A stretch of 64,000 nucleotides of DNA from DASQZT01 sp963728965 (GTDB taxonomy: Bacteria > Acidobacteriota > Terriglobia > Bryobacterales > Bryobacteraceae). The position numbers and the translations under genes were made by a program. Every line of letters starts with the position of its first letter. Positions within the stretch are counted from its first letter, which is position 1. This document shows, one piece after another, positions 51,552 through 60,231 of this stretch. Location: the NCBI GenBank assembly GCA_963728965.1, contig CAVSMH010000008.1, forward strand, positions 1-64,000, read 5' to 3'. The notes under the pieces are model-generated. The model searched no databases. It was not told the origin of the DNA and was given only the letters and a program-made list of their open reading frames with translations.

Positions 51552-53552
51552 TCAGCTGCGGGTCCGTGCCGGTGACGTCCTGCCACCGCGCCTGGTATTG
51601 GGCAAATCTCGCGCATCCGACGGGACCATTTGGCTATCGCCTTTCGAGGCGGCGCACTTATCAACGGGCAGGCAGACTTCCTTTGCCTGAGGCTTCGCAT
51701 CGGTTCGCGCATTCCTCCGTCCTCCAGGCTTTCTTGGGGGAACTTGTTTCGGGGGCGATGCCTCGGTGTCGTCAAGTCCTGGGACGGTCACCTGGTCGAG
51801 GCGAGCATGTACTTCTTGGGACGGGACCAGATATCTCATCGTCGTCTCGAGCGATTTGTGTCCCATCCAGTGCTGTACGGTATCGAAGACGGCGAGGCTT
51901 TTGTTGGCGGGTTGAATTCTGTTCTTGGCGATCGTTGCCAGATCGCCGATGAGCGTCTGAAAGCTGTGGACCTTGGTGCCGTCGGCGGTCTGTTTGGTAA
52001 GGGCCTTGAGTTTGGCCGAGGTGGAGCGTTGGGCGGGAGCGACGATGGAATCGCGAGCGGCCTGCGCTTGCGGCTTGTCATCGTCGTCGAAGAGGATGGG
52101 AGCCAAGAGCTGGCGCATGTGCCATTCCACGTAGTAGGCCAACACGCAAAGCAGGATGTGTGCCCGGACGCGATCCGGTAAGCGGTGATGGATAGGCCGC
52201 ACCTGCAGGTCGACGGTCTTCAGACTGCGGAAGGCCCTCTCCACGCCGGATAAGCTCTTGTAACTTGCTACGACCTGCTGACTAGATAACACTTCTTGTG
52301 TGACATTGGTTCGGATGACATAGATTCCGTCCAGGTTCTGTTCGCGCTCGATGTTGGCCTTCTTCCGCTCGTAGTGAAAACTGTCCTCTTCGATGCGCAA
52401 CTGAAAGTGCTTACCCATCTTGTAGCGGTTGAGAATCTTGCCGGCGCGTAATCCGATGTTCTGTTTGCCACGCAAAGGACGCTTGGCGCGCTTGGCGGCG
52501 GCGGCGATCTTCTCCAGTTGCTTCTCGGTCGCAGTCAGCAACTCGGGTCTTTTGCGCGCGCGTTCCTCGGCCAGCAGAGGATTGAAACAAGCCACCAGGC
52601 GCTCGCTGGGGAAGTCCGGATGAGCGATCTCGACGAGATCGGTTTGATCGAAGAGAGACATTTGCAACTGGCCGCCGGCAGCCAGTTTCTGGATCTGGGT
52701 GGCTCGTAAAGCGGAGATCCATTGGATACCTTTTGAGACCGGCAAGTCTTCACGAATGCGTGCGCTGGTGATCATGCCCCTGTCGCCAATCAGCACCATA
52801 TCGGAGAGCCCGAATCGTTGACGCAGTTTATCGACTTGGGTAGCGACGGTTTTGGGATCGGACGTATTGCCGGCAAAAACTTCGACGGCGACCGGGCATC
52901 CGGCAGCGTTGGTGAGCAGACCAAAGACGATCTGCAATGTGCCGGACTTATCGTCACGCGAGTGACCGAGTTTGGCCAAAGGACAGTGGCGCCCTTCGAA
53001 GTAAGTGGAAGTTAGATCATAGAGCACCAGGCCGCCTTGGGAGAGATGGCGATTGGCAAGGGCTTGCTCGATGCGAGCCTGGTGCGGGAGCAGCCAGTCC
53101 ATCGCTTGATAAAGTTCGGATTCATCAGCGGAATCCAATTGGAGGACCTCGCCGAGGCTGTGGTGGAGTGTATCGGAATGAAGCCCGCGGGCGGTAGCAA
53201 GTTTGGATGCGGGTTCGATGATGCGGGCAACGATCATGGCGATGACGAGATCGCGCTGTCGGCACGGAGTCGGGTCGAGGATGGAATCCAGATGCAGGTT
53301 GCGCAAGCAGCCGAGGACTGCGGCGACGTGGCCGTGAGGCAGTGAACGGGAGATGTGAAAGGACTCTGGCAAAGGGGTGGAGGAGGCGGTCAGAGCGCCG
53401 GACAAGGCGAAACGGATGGCGTCAATCTGATGAGGGGCGAGATGGGAGATGTTGGCGATGGTGCGGGTTTTGACTTTGCCGTCGAGGCGATAGGATTCGC
53501 GGAGGAGGATTGCGGGAGGGGAGTTGCGATTTGGTACGGTGGCGACGTACAT
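51552..53552 (-). CDS. IS1634/IS4-type transposase with integrase-like C-terminal tail
   Basis: The 666-residue product has the IS1634-type DDE core: LVLYDLTSTYFEG (first Asp), DMVLIGDRGMI (second) and SLSGVERAFRSLKTV (Glu). From about residue 555 the sequence turns into VQHWMGHKSLETTMRYLVP and EVHARLDQVTVPG, which is the C-terminal box of tyrosine integrases (GH and catalytic Tyr). The IS therefore probably inserted in, or recombined with, an integrase gene and the frames fused. The transposase part seems complete. Confidence 0.82.
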   Translation of the reverse strand: MYVATVPNRNSPPAILLRESYRLDGKVKTRTIANISHLAPHQIDAIRFALSGALTASSTPLPESFHISRSLPHGHVAAVLGCLRNLHLDSILDPTPCRQRDLVIAMIVARIIEPASKLATARGLHSDTLHHSLGEVLQLDSADESELYQAMDWLLPHQARIEQALANRHLSQGGLVLYDLTSTYFEGRHCPLAKLGHSRDDKSGTLQIVFGLLTNAAGCPVAVEVFAGNTSDPKTVATQVDKLRQRFGLSDMVLIGDRGMITSARIREDLPVSKGIQWISALRATQIQKLAAGGQLQMSLFDQTDLVEIAHPDFPSERLVACFNPLLAEERARKRPELLTATEKQLEKIAAAAKRAKRPLRGKQNIGLRAGKILNRYKMGKHFQLRIEEDSFHYERKKANIEREQNLDGIYVIRTNVTQEVLSSQQVVASYKSLSGVERAFRSLKTVDLQVRPIHHRLPDRVRAHILLCVLAYYVEWHMRQLLAPILFDDDDKPQAQAARDSIVAPAQRSTSAKLKALTKQTADGTKVHSFQTLIGDLATIAKNRIQPANKSLAVFDTVQHWMGHKSLETTMRYLVPSQEVHARLDQVTVPGLDDTEASPPKQVPPRKPGGRRNARTDAKPQAKEVCLPVDKCAASKGDSQMVPSDARDLPNTRRGGRTSPARTRS

Positions 53553-53903
53553 GCTTACATGATAAGGAGATCAGTCGTTTAAATCAAGCACAAACTTGAG
53601 AATTTACATGCTTACGCAGATCCGCCAAAAACCTCATACCACCATCAGAACAAGAGATTTCTCCGTTTAGCTGTCAGAACTTCGGGCTAAGCCAACTTCC
53701 CTGGGATCTCGCGAAAGACGAGTTCGGGCAGAAAGGCTCTGATTTCATTGGGGTTATGGGATCACTTCTCATGCGCTCGGCGAAAGACCAGTTCCGCGCG
53801 TATGTAGTTGATCCCACAAGAGTTCTGAGTCCACTTGCCCCTCTCGCCGAAAAAGACCAGTTCCAGCCTGCTCCATACTGATCGCGACGCCACGGACAAT
53901 CGA

Positions 53904-55010
53904 ATGCAACTGGAGTTTCACCAACTCGACCGTCGCTGGGAGCACCTGCGAGTGCACCATCCCGGGCGGCAGCGGCGGCTGTTGGCGTCGCTGGCCGAGA
54001 GCGGCCAGCAAACGCCCATCGTAGTGGTGGTGGCCGAGGGCCAGGCGGACCGCTATGTGGTGATCGACGGCTACAAGCGGATCGTTGCACTGAAGCAACT
54101 GAACCGGGACACGGTGGAAGCGGTGGTGTGGCCGATGAGCGAGGCCGCGGCGGTGTTGCTGGACCGCTCACTGCGACTGAGCGAACACGAGACTGCGCTG
54201 GAAGTGGGATGGCTGTTGGCGGAGTTGGAGCGGCGTTTCGACTACGGGCTTGACGAGTTGGTGCGGCGATTTGATCGCAGCGTGAGTTGGGTATCGCGAC
54301 GGCTGGGGCTGGTGGAGATTCTACCGGAAGCGATCCAACAACAGGTGCGCGATGGCAAGATATTGGCGCAGGTGGCGATGAAGTTTCTGGTGCCGGTGGC
54401 CCGCCAAAGCCTGGAAGACTGCCAACGGATGGCCGCCATCTTCGCCCAGCATCACTGCGATACGCGCGAAGCCGGCCACCTCTATGCCGCGTGGCGCAAA
54501 GGCTCGCCCGCGATCCGCAAACGCATTCTGGATGATCCCGAGCTGTTTTTCAAAACACAGCGGCAAGCGCAAGAGAAAGCTCCGGCCGGAACCGGCGCTG
54601 AGCTGTTACGCGATCTGGAAATGGTAGTGGCGATTGTGAACCGCGCGCAACGGCGACTGGCGGGCGCCGCTGTGACGGAGTTGGATAACCAACAATCGAA
54701 GGCCGCGCGGCATCAGATGGAGCGCATTCAAAATCAACTCCGCCGCATCGACGAAGCAATCCAACCGGAGAAGAAACCGCATGTTGAGCCAAGCGCAACG
54801 CACCACGATTCTGGAACTGAATGCGAAGCAAGTGAGCAAACGAGAGATCGCGCGGGTGATGGGGATCTCGCGCGTGGCGGTGCGCAAAGTTCTGCGATCG
54901 AACTCCACCGCGATGCCGGAACTACACCGAGTCGCGAAGGCCGAACCCCACCGCCAACAGATCCTGGAGCTTTTCGACCGGTGCAAGGGGAATCTCGTGC
55001 GAGTCCATGA
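53904..55010 (+). CDS. ParB/Spo0J N-terminal-like protein in IS21-like transposon
   Basis: ATG 53904 is chosen because it begins the domain (MQLEFHQLDRRWEHLRVHHP). Residues ~10-90 form a ParB N-terminal-like domain (LLASLAESGQQTPIVVV, VVIDGYKRIVALKQL). Residues ~95-175 carry a helix-turn-helix (LVRRFDRSVSWVSRRLGLVE). After about residue 293 (at 54780) the frame runs antagonistically through the first 230 bp of istA, so the true end is probably near 54,790 by a frame slip. A targeting or immunity role in transposition is possible. Confidence 0.75.
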   Translation: MQLEFHQLDRRWEHLRVHHPGRQRRLLASLAESGQQTPIVVVVAEGQADRYVVIDGYKRIVALKQLNRDTVEAVVWPMSEAAAVLLDRSLRLSEHETALEVGWLLAELERRFDYGLDELVRRFDRSVSWVSRRLGLVEILPEAIQQQVRDGKILAQVAMKFLVPVARQSLEDCQRMAAIFAQHHCDTREAGHLYAAWRKGSPAIRKRILDDPELFFKTQRQAQEKAPAGTGAELLRDLEMVVAIVNRAQRRLAGAAVTELDNQQSKAARHQMERIQNQLRRIDEAIQPEKKPHVEPSATHHDSGTECEASEQTRDRAGDGDLARGGAQSSAIELHRDAGTTPSREGRTPPPTDPGAFRPVQGESRASP

Positions 55011-56181
55011 GGAGTTGGTGGCGGGCGGCGCGCAGTTATCGTATACCGCGTTAACGGCGTTCTGCCGGCGGCACGGAATCGGCTACGCGCCGCCCACGCC
55101 GGCGGGCCAGTACGCGTTCGCGCCGGGTGAGGAGGTTCAGCACGACACGTCTCCCCACGAACTCGAACTGGGCGGCAAGAAGCGCAAGGTGCAGACCGCC
55201 TCGGCGGTGCTGTGCTATTCGCGGATGCTGTTCTTCCAGTGTTATCCAAACTTCCGGCGTTTCGATTGCAAGGTATTTCTCACCGAGGCCCTACGCTACT
55301 TTGGCGGCGCCGCAACGCGGACCATGATCGACAACACGCACGTGGTGGTGCTGCGCGGCAGTGGACGCGACATGGTGCCGGTACCGGAGATGGCCGCCTT
55401 TGGAGAGCGTTTCGGTTTTCAGTTCGTGGCACACGCGATTGGGAATGCCAACCGTTCGGCGCGCGTAGAACGTCCCTTTCATTTCATCGAGAACAACTTC
55501 CTGGCGGGGCGCACCTTCCGCAGTTGGGAGGATCTGAATCAGCGTGCGCGGGAGTGGTGCGATAAGGTCAACTCGACCTACAAGAAACATATCCGTGCGG
55601 TTCCCCGTGAGCTGTTCGCCGTCGAACGGCTGCATCTGAAACCGCTGCCGATGTGGATTCCGGAGGTCTACCGGCTGCATCAGCGCCTGGTCGATATCGA
55701 AGGGTACGTGGCGCTGAACAGCAACCGGTACTCGGTTCCGGTGGACTGGATCGGTCGCCGCGTAGAGGTGCGCGAGACCAGGGACAAGATCGAGATTCAA
55801 CTCGATGCCCGCCGCCTAGTCACGCACCGGCGCATTGCTGAAGCCGAGCACCAGCGAGTGATGCTGGCCGAGCATCGTCCACCGCGCGGTCAGAGAGACG
55901 CCCGGCCCGACCCGCATCCCGAAGAGAAGGCCATTGTCACGGCCGCGCCTGAGTTGGCCGACTACGTCGCTGGGTTGAAACAACGGAGCCGTAAGGTAGT
56001 CACGCTTGCCCTGCGGCAACTGTTACGTCTGGTGCGGGAGTATCCACGGGAACCGCTGTTGGGCGCCGTGCGCGAGGCCGGCCGTTATGGTCTTTACGAT
56101 CTGGACCGGCTGGAACGGATGATCTTGCGCCGCGTGACGCGCGAATACTTTCTGCTCGAAGGGGAGTCTGGCGATGACTGA
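54781..56181 (+). CDS. istA: IstA-like transposase
   Basis: The 466-residue protein has an N-terminal helix-turn-helix (KQVSKREIARVMGISRVAVR), an rve-type core with EEVQHDTSPHEL (Asp), TMIDNTHVVV (Asp) and SARVERPFHFIENN (Glu), and a C-terminal beta domain. The stop overlaps istB by 8 bp. It is only distantly like the IstA at 19482. Confidence 0.9.
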   Translation: MLSQAQRTTILELNAKQVSKREIARVMGISRVAVRKVLRSNSTAMPELHRVAKAEPHRQQILELFDRCKGNLVRVHEELVAGGAQLSYTALTAFCRRHGIGYAPPTPAGQYAFAPGEEVQHDTSPHELELGGKKRKVQTASAVLCYSRMLFFQCYPNFRRFDCKVFLTEALRYFGGAATRTMIDNTHVVVLRGSGRDMVPVPEMAAFGERFGFQFVAHAIGNANRSARVERPFHFIENNFLAGRTFRSWEDLNQRAREWCDKVNSTYKKHIRAVPRELFAVERLHLKPLPMWIPEVYRLHQRLVDIEGYVALNSNRYSVPVDWIGRRVEVRETRDKIEIQLDARRLVTHRRIAEAEHQRVMLAEHRPPRGQRDARPDPHPEEKAIVTAAPELADYVAGLKQRSRKVVTLALRQLLRLVREYPREPLLGAVREAGRYGLYDLDRLERMILRRVTREYFLLEGESGDD

Positions 56182-56899
56182 AGAACTGGAACAACTGCTG
56201 AAGAATCTCAAGCTGCGGCGCATGCTGGAGATCTATGACGAACAGTTGCGGGCCGCCGACAAGGACGATATCAGTTACTCGGAGTTCGTCACGCGCCTGG
56301 TGCGCGCGCAGTTTCAAGCCAGGCAGGAGGGCGCGCTGGAGTGGCGAATCCGGCGCGCCAATCTGCCCGAGCGCTGGTCGCTGGAGACGTTCCCTTTTGC
56401 CCGCCAACCGGGCGTGAATCGCAAACAGATTCGTGGGTTTGCAGAGTTGGAGTTCATCACCAAGGCGGAGAATATCGTGCTGGTCGGGGAAACCGGAAGG
56501 GGCAAGACCGGATTGGCTTGTAGCCTGCTGCTGAAGGCGCTGGAGAATGGTTACCGCTGTCAGTTCGTCAAGGCTCAGGACTTATTCGACGAGATGTATG
56601 CCTCGCTGGCGGATCGATCTTCGCGGCAGCTGCTCAAGCGCCTGGCGCGACTGGACGTCCTTTTGATCGACGAATTCGGGTATTTAAATCTGAAACCAGA
56701 GCAGTCCAACATCTTTTTCAAGCTGATGGAAGAACGTTACCGCCAGCATTCCACAATCATTACAACGAATTTGGTGTACGACGAGTGGCCGAACTTCTTG
56801 GGCAATCGCCCGATGGTGGAAGCGTTACTGAGCCGTTTGCGGCACTACTGCCACACGGTGCACATTGACGGGCCGTCGCTGCGCCTGCCACAAAGTTGA
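56174..56899 (+). CDS. istB: IstB-like ATPase
   Basis: The 241-residue AAA+ protein has Walker A GETGRGKTGLA, Walker B VLLIDEFGYLN and sensor TTNLVYDEWPNFL. It is the usual helper of IstA. It is translationally coupled upstream and followed 11 bp later by a small gene. Confidence 0.92.
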   Translation: MTEELEQLLKNLKLRRMLEIYDEQLRAADKDDISYSEFVTRLVRAQFQARQEGALEWRIRRANLPERWSLETFPFARQPGVNRKQIRGFAELEFITKAENIVLVGETGRGKTGLACSLLLKALENGYRCQFVKAQDLFDEMYASLADRSSRQLLKRLARLDVLLIDEFGYLNLKPEQSNIFFKLMEERYRQHSTIITTNLVYDEWPNFLGNRPMVEALLSRLRHYCHTVHIDGPSLRLPQS

Positions 56900-56910
56900 G
56901 GAGTACCATT

Positions 56911-57243
56911 GTGGATGACCGCTGCGACCAGGAAGAGTACATTCGGCAGGTTCTGGAGGCGTATCGCAAAACGCCAGGCACGATGGGTACAGTCCGTCGT
57001 CCGGACCGCATGCTGGCCGCGCAACTCTACCAGCGTGGCGTGGCCGTGAGCGTGATCGAAAATGCACTCGTGCTGGCGGCGGCGCGCCGCCTGATGCGGC
57101 CAGGGAATGCCCCACCGTTGGGCACGATTCGCTCGCTGGCATATTTCCTGCCGGTGATCGACGAAGTGCTCGATATGCGCGTCAGCCCAGAGTACTTCCA
57201 GCACATACGCCGCAAGCTCGAAAAGGTCGCCCGCGATCGATAG
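56911..57243 (+). CDS. Small accessory protein of the ParB-IS21 transposon
   Basis: GTG 56911 lies 8 bp after AGGAG. The 110-residue product is helical: CDQEEYIRQVLEAYRKTPGT, LAAQLYQRGVAVSVIENAL and EYFQHIRRKLEKVARDR. Similar helical proteins occur as RHH/replication-accessory factors, but I do not recognise a named family. Its constant place after istB suggests a transposition function. Confidence 0.6.
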   Translation: MDDRCDQEEYIRQVLEAYRKTPGTMGTVRRPDRMLAAQLYQRGVAVSVIENALVLAAARRLMRPGNAPPLGTIRSLAYFLPVIDEVLDMRVSPEYFQHIRRKLEKVARDR

Positions 57244-57250
57244 GCCACCA

Positions 57251-57352
57251 CGCGCTCTTGGCGCGGATGATGGAACAACAACCCCGGCACGCCTTCGGCG
57301 TGGATAATACCGCTTGCTCGTCTCACTCCCAAAAGAACACGCCTTCGGCGTG
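57251..57352. repeat. Three TTC-loop hairpin repeats at transposon right end
   Basis: CACGCCTTCGGCGTG occurs at 57288-57302 and 57338-57352, each followed by GATAATA or GATGATA. A diverged unit (CGCGCTCTTGGCGCG) lies at 57251-57265, followed by GATGATGG. They are short palindromes in tandem inside the transposon end. They could be protein-binding sites or REP-like elements. Confidence 0.6.
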
Positions 57353-57447
57353 GATGATAGCCCCTGATCTCGCTCCCGTTCCCAGTCCCGTTCTCAGAGT
57401 GGGTCACTTCAGGCCATCTTTACTGGTCTATTCTTGCCGAGCGCCCA

Positions 57448-57745
57448 AGACGTCCACCCGGTAGAAGACAGAGCATCGAAACCCAGCCCCGCCGGTCCTG
57501 ACGTCCAAGGCATTGCCGATAACACAAGAACGGAATGTGACTGGCCGGGGGGCGGGCGCACCTGCCTTGGGCGCAGCCCGACAGCTTCCAAAGCTTCTTT
57601 TAGTTCTCCACACTTCTAATGGTTTCAACAATTTGGGGAATCTGCTTTTCGCTCAAAGCTAACCCCAGCGGCTTCAACGCTAAGAGTTTTGCCACGGTTT
57701 TGCCACGGTGCGAACAAGGCTGAACCCGACGTCGCTGTGGCGCGT
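57448..57745. other. Gene-free stretch
   Basis: No gene is recognised. A direct repeat (TTTTGCCACGG twice, near 57690-57712) lies close to the toxin gene end. A minus-strand frame of about 25 codons (LKPLGLALSEKQIPQIVETI) could be the end of a lost gene. Confidence 0.3.
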
Positions 57746-58762
57746 TTAAGAGTTGACCCGGTCTTCCACTTCTTTCAGGTCCGCGATTACCTGATCGAAC
57801 GGTGGGGTTTCCCCAAAGAACATCTCGCGCATGTCCCGGTAGTCGCTTCGAATCTGAGGGACGTGGTCGTCCGAGGGGGATACCCGAAGGGTTCCAGGTT
57901 TGGCCAGATCATACCTCGCTGCAGCTTCTCGGAAGAAAACTCTCTTGTGCTGGACAACGCTTGCCAGCAGGCCGAAGTCCTTGATCGCAAGCTGCCCGTA
58001 CTCGTGCCGGTACAAACGGGAGAGGTCATAGTGGTGCCGCGAAAGGCGGAGCGGCATCTTGCCCGAATGGAAGACAGCATGGAGTAGCGTGGCCTTCTCC
58101 CAGAATGTGCGTTCGGGACGAAGAACCTGGACTTCCGTGGTCGGATGAGTTAGGAGGCCAGGAAGTGCGTCAGCAATGTACGGCTGGATAGACTTCTGCT
58201 CAGAGGGCCACACATCCCCGCGGCACCCGAACTCCAAGCGAACTACGGGACGAATGTAAGAGCCCAGGCCGTAAAGGTCCGCCTCCAAGCCGAGTGGATA
58301 GGAAAACAAGAGGCTCTGCCGATCTGCGTCAGCGGGATCCTCGCTGATCTCCCAATCCGCCTCCCCGAGTATCGACCGAAACGGGCTTTGAAGTTCGTCG
58401 CGGACGGTGGCCTGAACAGTCTCCGAACATTTGCCGGCCAATTCATCCAGTTTCCGGTTACGCCTGTTTGTGCCCGCGATGTTGGCAGGGTCCTCCGCTC
58501 CGATGAATCCGAGGGCATGGCGGTCGAGAACGATATCAACGTCTTCAGAGAAACGCTCGATGACCTTGTAGACCTTGGAAAGGGACGTTCCGCCTTTGAA
58601 GAGAGGTCCTGGCAACGTCGGACTGGAGAAGATTCTCTGGAGCGTCCAGCAGACCCAGAAGTCTTTCTCAATGATCGCGGCAGAGCCCAGCTTCGAGCGC
58701 GCGGCGGCCTCGCGAAAAACGGCCGCGCGCTCTGAGGCGGGGAGTAGGGCGAAGTGATCCAT
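57746..58762 (-). CDS. AbiEii-type nucleotidyltransferase toxin
   Basis: The 338-residue protein has the DNA-polymerase-beta-like nucleotidyltransferase motifs of AbiEii: LFKGGTSLSKVYKVI and RFSEDVDIVLDR, then LRPERTFWEKATLLHA and SRHHYDLSRLY typical of the family. Such toxins add nucleotides to tRNA or bind GTP and cause abortive infection. It is expressed downstream of the AbiEi-like antitoxin with a 19-bp gap. Confidence 0.9.
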   Translation of the reverse strand: MDHFALLPASERAAVFREAAARSKLGSAAIIEKDFWVCWTLQRIFSSPTLPGPLFKGGTSLSKVYKVIERFSEDVDIVLDRHALGFIGAEDPANIAGTNRRNRKLDELAGKCSETVQATVRDELQSPFRSILGEADWEISEDPADADRQSLLFSYPLGLEADLYGLGSYIRPVVRLEFGCRGDVWPSEQKSIQPYIADALPGLLTHPTTEVQVLRPERTFWEKATLLHAVFHSGKMPLRLSRHHYDLSRLYRHEYGQLAIKDFGLLASVVQHKRVFFREAAARYDLAKPGTLRVSPSDDHVPQIRSDYRDMREMFFGETPPFDQVIADLKEVEDRVNS

Positions 58763-58781
58763 CTGTGGACTCGCCCTAATG

Positions 58782-59378
58782 TTAAGCCGTGACCGCTGCT
58801 ATTGCAGAAGCCATCCAATGTGGTGCATGATGCGCCAACTTCTTCAGCCCTGTTTTTGCAACTGATGGCAAGTTTTGCCGAAGCTGCCGGATGACAGCGT
58901 CGTTAAGGTGGTCTGGCCCGAACGCACGAATAGCCTGTAAAGCAACCCCTGCGGGAGTACCCGCTCCCAACAAGGCCCTTGGGCCCGCGTGCCTAAAATG
59001 GATGATCTGGTTTCCGACTTTGATCTTCCGCGAACTGCCGTCGATCAAATATACAATCTGCGCGGGAACTTGCGAGGAAAGACCGAGCGCGTTCGCTGCC
59101 CGTGCCGGTGTCGGTTGAAGACGATAACCTGACTGATCCGCGATAGCCCTCGCCACGGCATCAGGATCCGGCGAGAGCGGACCGAGCGTGGGGTGGTTCT
59201 TAGGGACATCATAGATACCTCGGGAGATTCGTCTGATTTTGCCAGCTTTGGCCAATCGGCTTAGTGCTTGATCCACGGCAGCGCGATTGCCTAAATCAGC
59301 AAATGCTTTGGGGGTGAGTGCCGATCCCGGACCCACCGCTTTTGCGCGGTTCCAGACCTTCAGCGTGAGATCCCTCAT
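58782..59378 (-). CDS. AbiEi/DUF6088-type antitoxin
   Basis: The start is taken as ATG 59378 (MRDLTLKVWNRAKAVGPGSA). An in-frame TTG at 59408 lies within the operator palindrome. The N-terminal winged helix (LGNRAAVDQALSRLAKAGKI, RRISRGIYDVP) binds DNA and the C-terminal domain binds the toxin. It autoregulates by the palindrome next to its start. Confidence 0.88.
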   Translation of the reverse strand: MRDLTLKVWNRAKAVGPGSALTPKAFADLGNRAAVDQALSRLAKAGKIRRISRGIYDVPKNHPTLGPLSPDPDAVARAIADQSGYRLQPTPARAANALGLSSQVPAQIVYLIDGSSRKIKVGNQIIHFRHAGPRALLGAGTPAGVALQAIRAFGPDHLNDAVIRQLRQNLPSVAKTGLKKLAHHAPHWMASAIAAVTA

Positions 59379-59407
59379 GTCAGAAATATCATAACATATT
59401 TCTGACA
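59378..59407 (-). promoter_or_regulatory. Palindromic operator of the AbiE-type operon
   Basis: TGTCAGAAATAT and ATATTTCTGACA are perfect 12-bp inverted arms separated by 6 bp, ending at the antitoxin start codon. Placement directly at the start codon supports negative autoregulation by the antitoxin. Confidence 0.85.
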
Positions 59408-59445
59408 ACCTCTCGACGAACTGTTCGGCAACGCAGGCCTTTTGC

Positions 59446-60231
59446 TCAAATTATTGTTCCGCCAGTCACTGGGCCCGCCAACTCCAACAGTCGATTAGGC
59501 GTTATAACATTCTCCTGCGCCCACCGCAGCACTTCGTCTTCTTGGGTTAGGAGAATGACTTGACGGCCGCGGCTAATCGGCGCGATAGCTTCAAGCAGCG
59601 CGCGTTTTCGCACGCGGTCAGACTGCACCAGCACGTCGTCCAGGATGAGTGGGCAGGTTTCACCGGTCGTCGCGAGATGCTCTGCTAGCACCACGCGTAG
59701 TAGTAGGTAGATCTGTTCTGCTGTGCCGTGTGAGAGCTGGCGAGCGTCACGCCACTCGCTATCGGGTCGCAGCACCTGTACGGAGAGATCGCTGGGATCC
59801 ACCCGCGCGTCGGTATAGCGGCCTTGGGTTACATCGGAGAGCCACCGCCGTAAACCTGCGGCCAATAGCGGCGCGATATCGCGATGCACACGCTCCTCAG
59901 CTCTTCGAAGAAATTCGAGCGTGAGGGCGAGCGTTCGGCTCAGACGCGTGACGCGTTCGAGCTCTTGTTGAGCGGAGTCCAGCGCCTCTTCTGCTTCGGG
60001 AACGTTTGGAACCTCACGCGCCCGCTCCCGCGCCAGAGTCTCGGCTCCTGTGGCTTTGTGCGCAGAATCGTGTGCGAACGTCTCGGCTGCACGGACTGCC
60101 CGGTCAAGATCCACATCAACAGCAATCTCCGAAATTGGCATGAATTCGGCGGCTAGTTCCGCCGATTGGCGCTCGTGGCTGGAAGTCTGGGTCTCAAGGT
60201 CCTCTAGAGGTCCCCCCGTCCAGAAGCGCAT
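59446..60231 (-). CDS. YhaN/SMC-like ATPase, C-terminal part
   Basis: This frame holds the C-terminal ATPase half of a YhaN/SbcC-like protein: coiled coil, signature ARQLSHGTAEQIYLLLRV (ABC-type LSxGT) and Walker B TCPLILDDVLVQSD with the D-loop. It continues the gene at 60194-61627 after a one-base shift near 60,220 (NALLDGG continuing with PLEDLE). The P-loop half is not seen anywhere upstream. Confidence 0.75.
   Translation of the reverse strand: MRFWTGGPLEDLETQTSSHERQSAELAAEFMPISEIAVDVDLDRAVRAAETFAHDSAHKATGAETLARERAREVPNVPEAEEALDSAQQELERVTRLSRTLALTLEFLRRAEERVHRDIAPLLAAGLRRWLSDVTQGRYTDARVDPSDLSVQVLRPDSEWRDARQLSHGTAEQIYLLLRVVLAEHLATTGETCPLILDDVLVQSDRVRKRALLEAIAPISRGRQVILLTQEDEVLRWAQENVITPNRLLELAGPVTGGTII

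Larger units (their letters stand above)
53700..57447 (+). mobile_element. IS21-like transposon with ParB-like passenger gene
   Basis: Three direct repeats with a GAAAGACCAGTTC-like core lie at the left (near 53709, 53779 and 53848). A related inverted copy (GCGCTCGG...AGACCAGT) lies at the right near 57423-57447. Multiple terminal repeats are typical of IS21 ends. Four same-strand genes fill it: ParB-like, IstA, IstB and a small accessory ORF. Exact ends are uncertain by some tens of bases. Confidence 0.7.

Noticed and set aside
51520..53619. TTACGCAG direct repeats as target duplication of the IS1634 element
   Set aside because: TTACGCAG occurs at 51520-51527 and 53612-53619, but no inverted repeats adjoin it, and the integrase-like tail indicates that the true IS end lies near 51,900.
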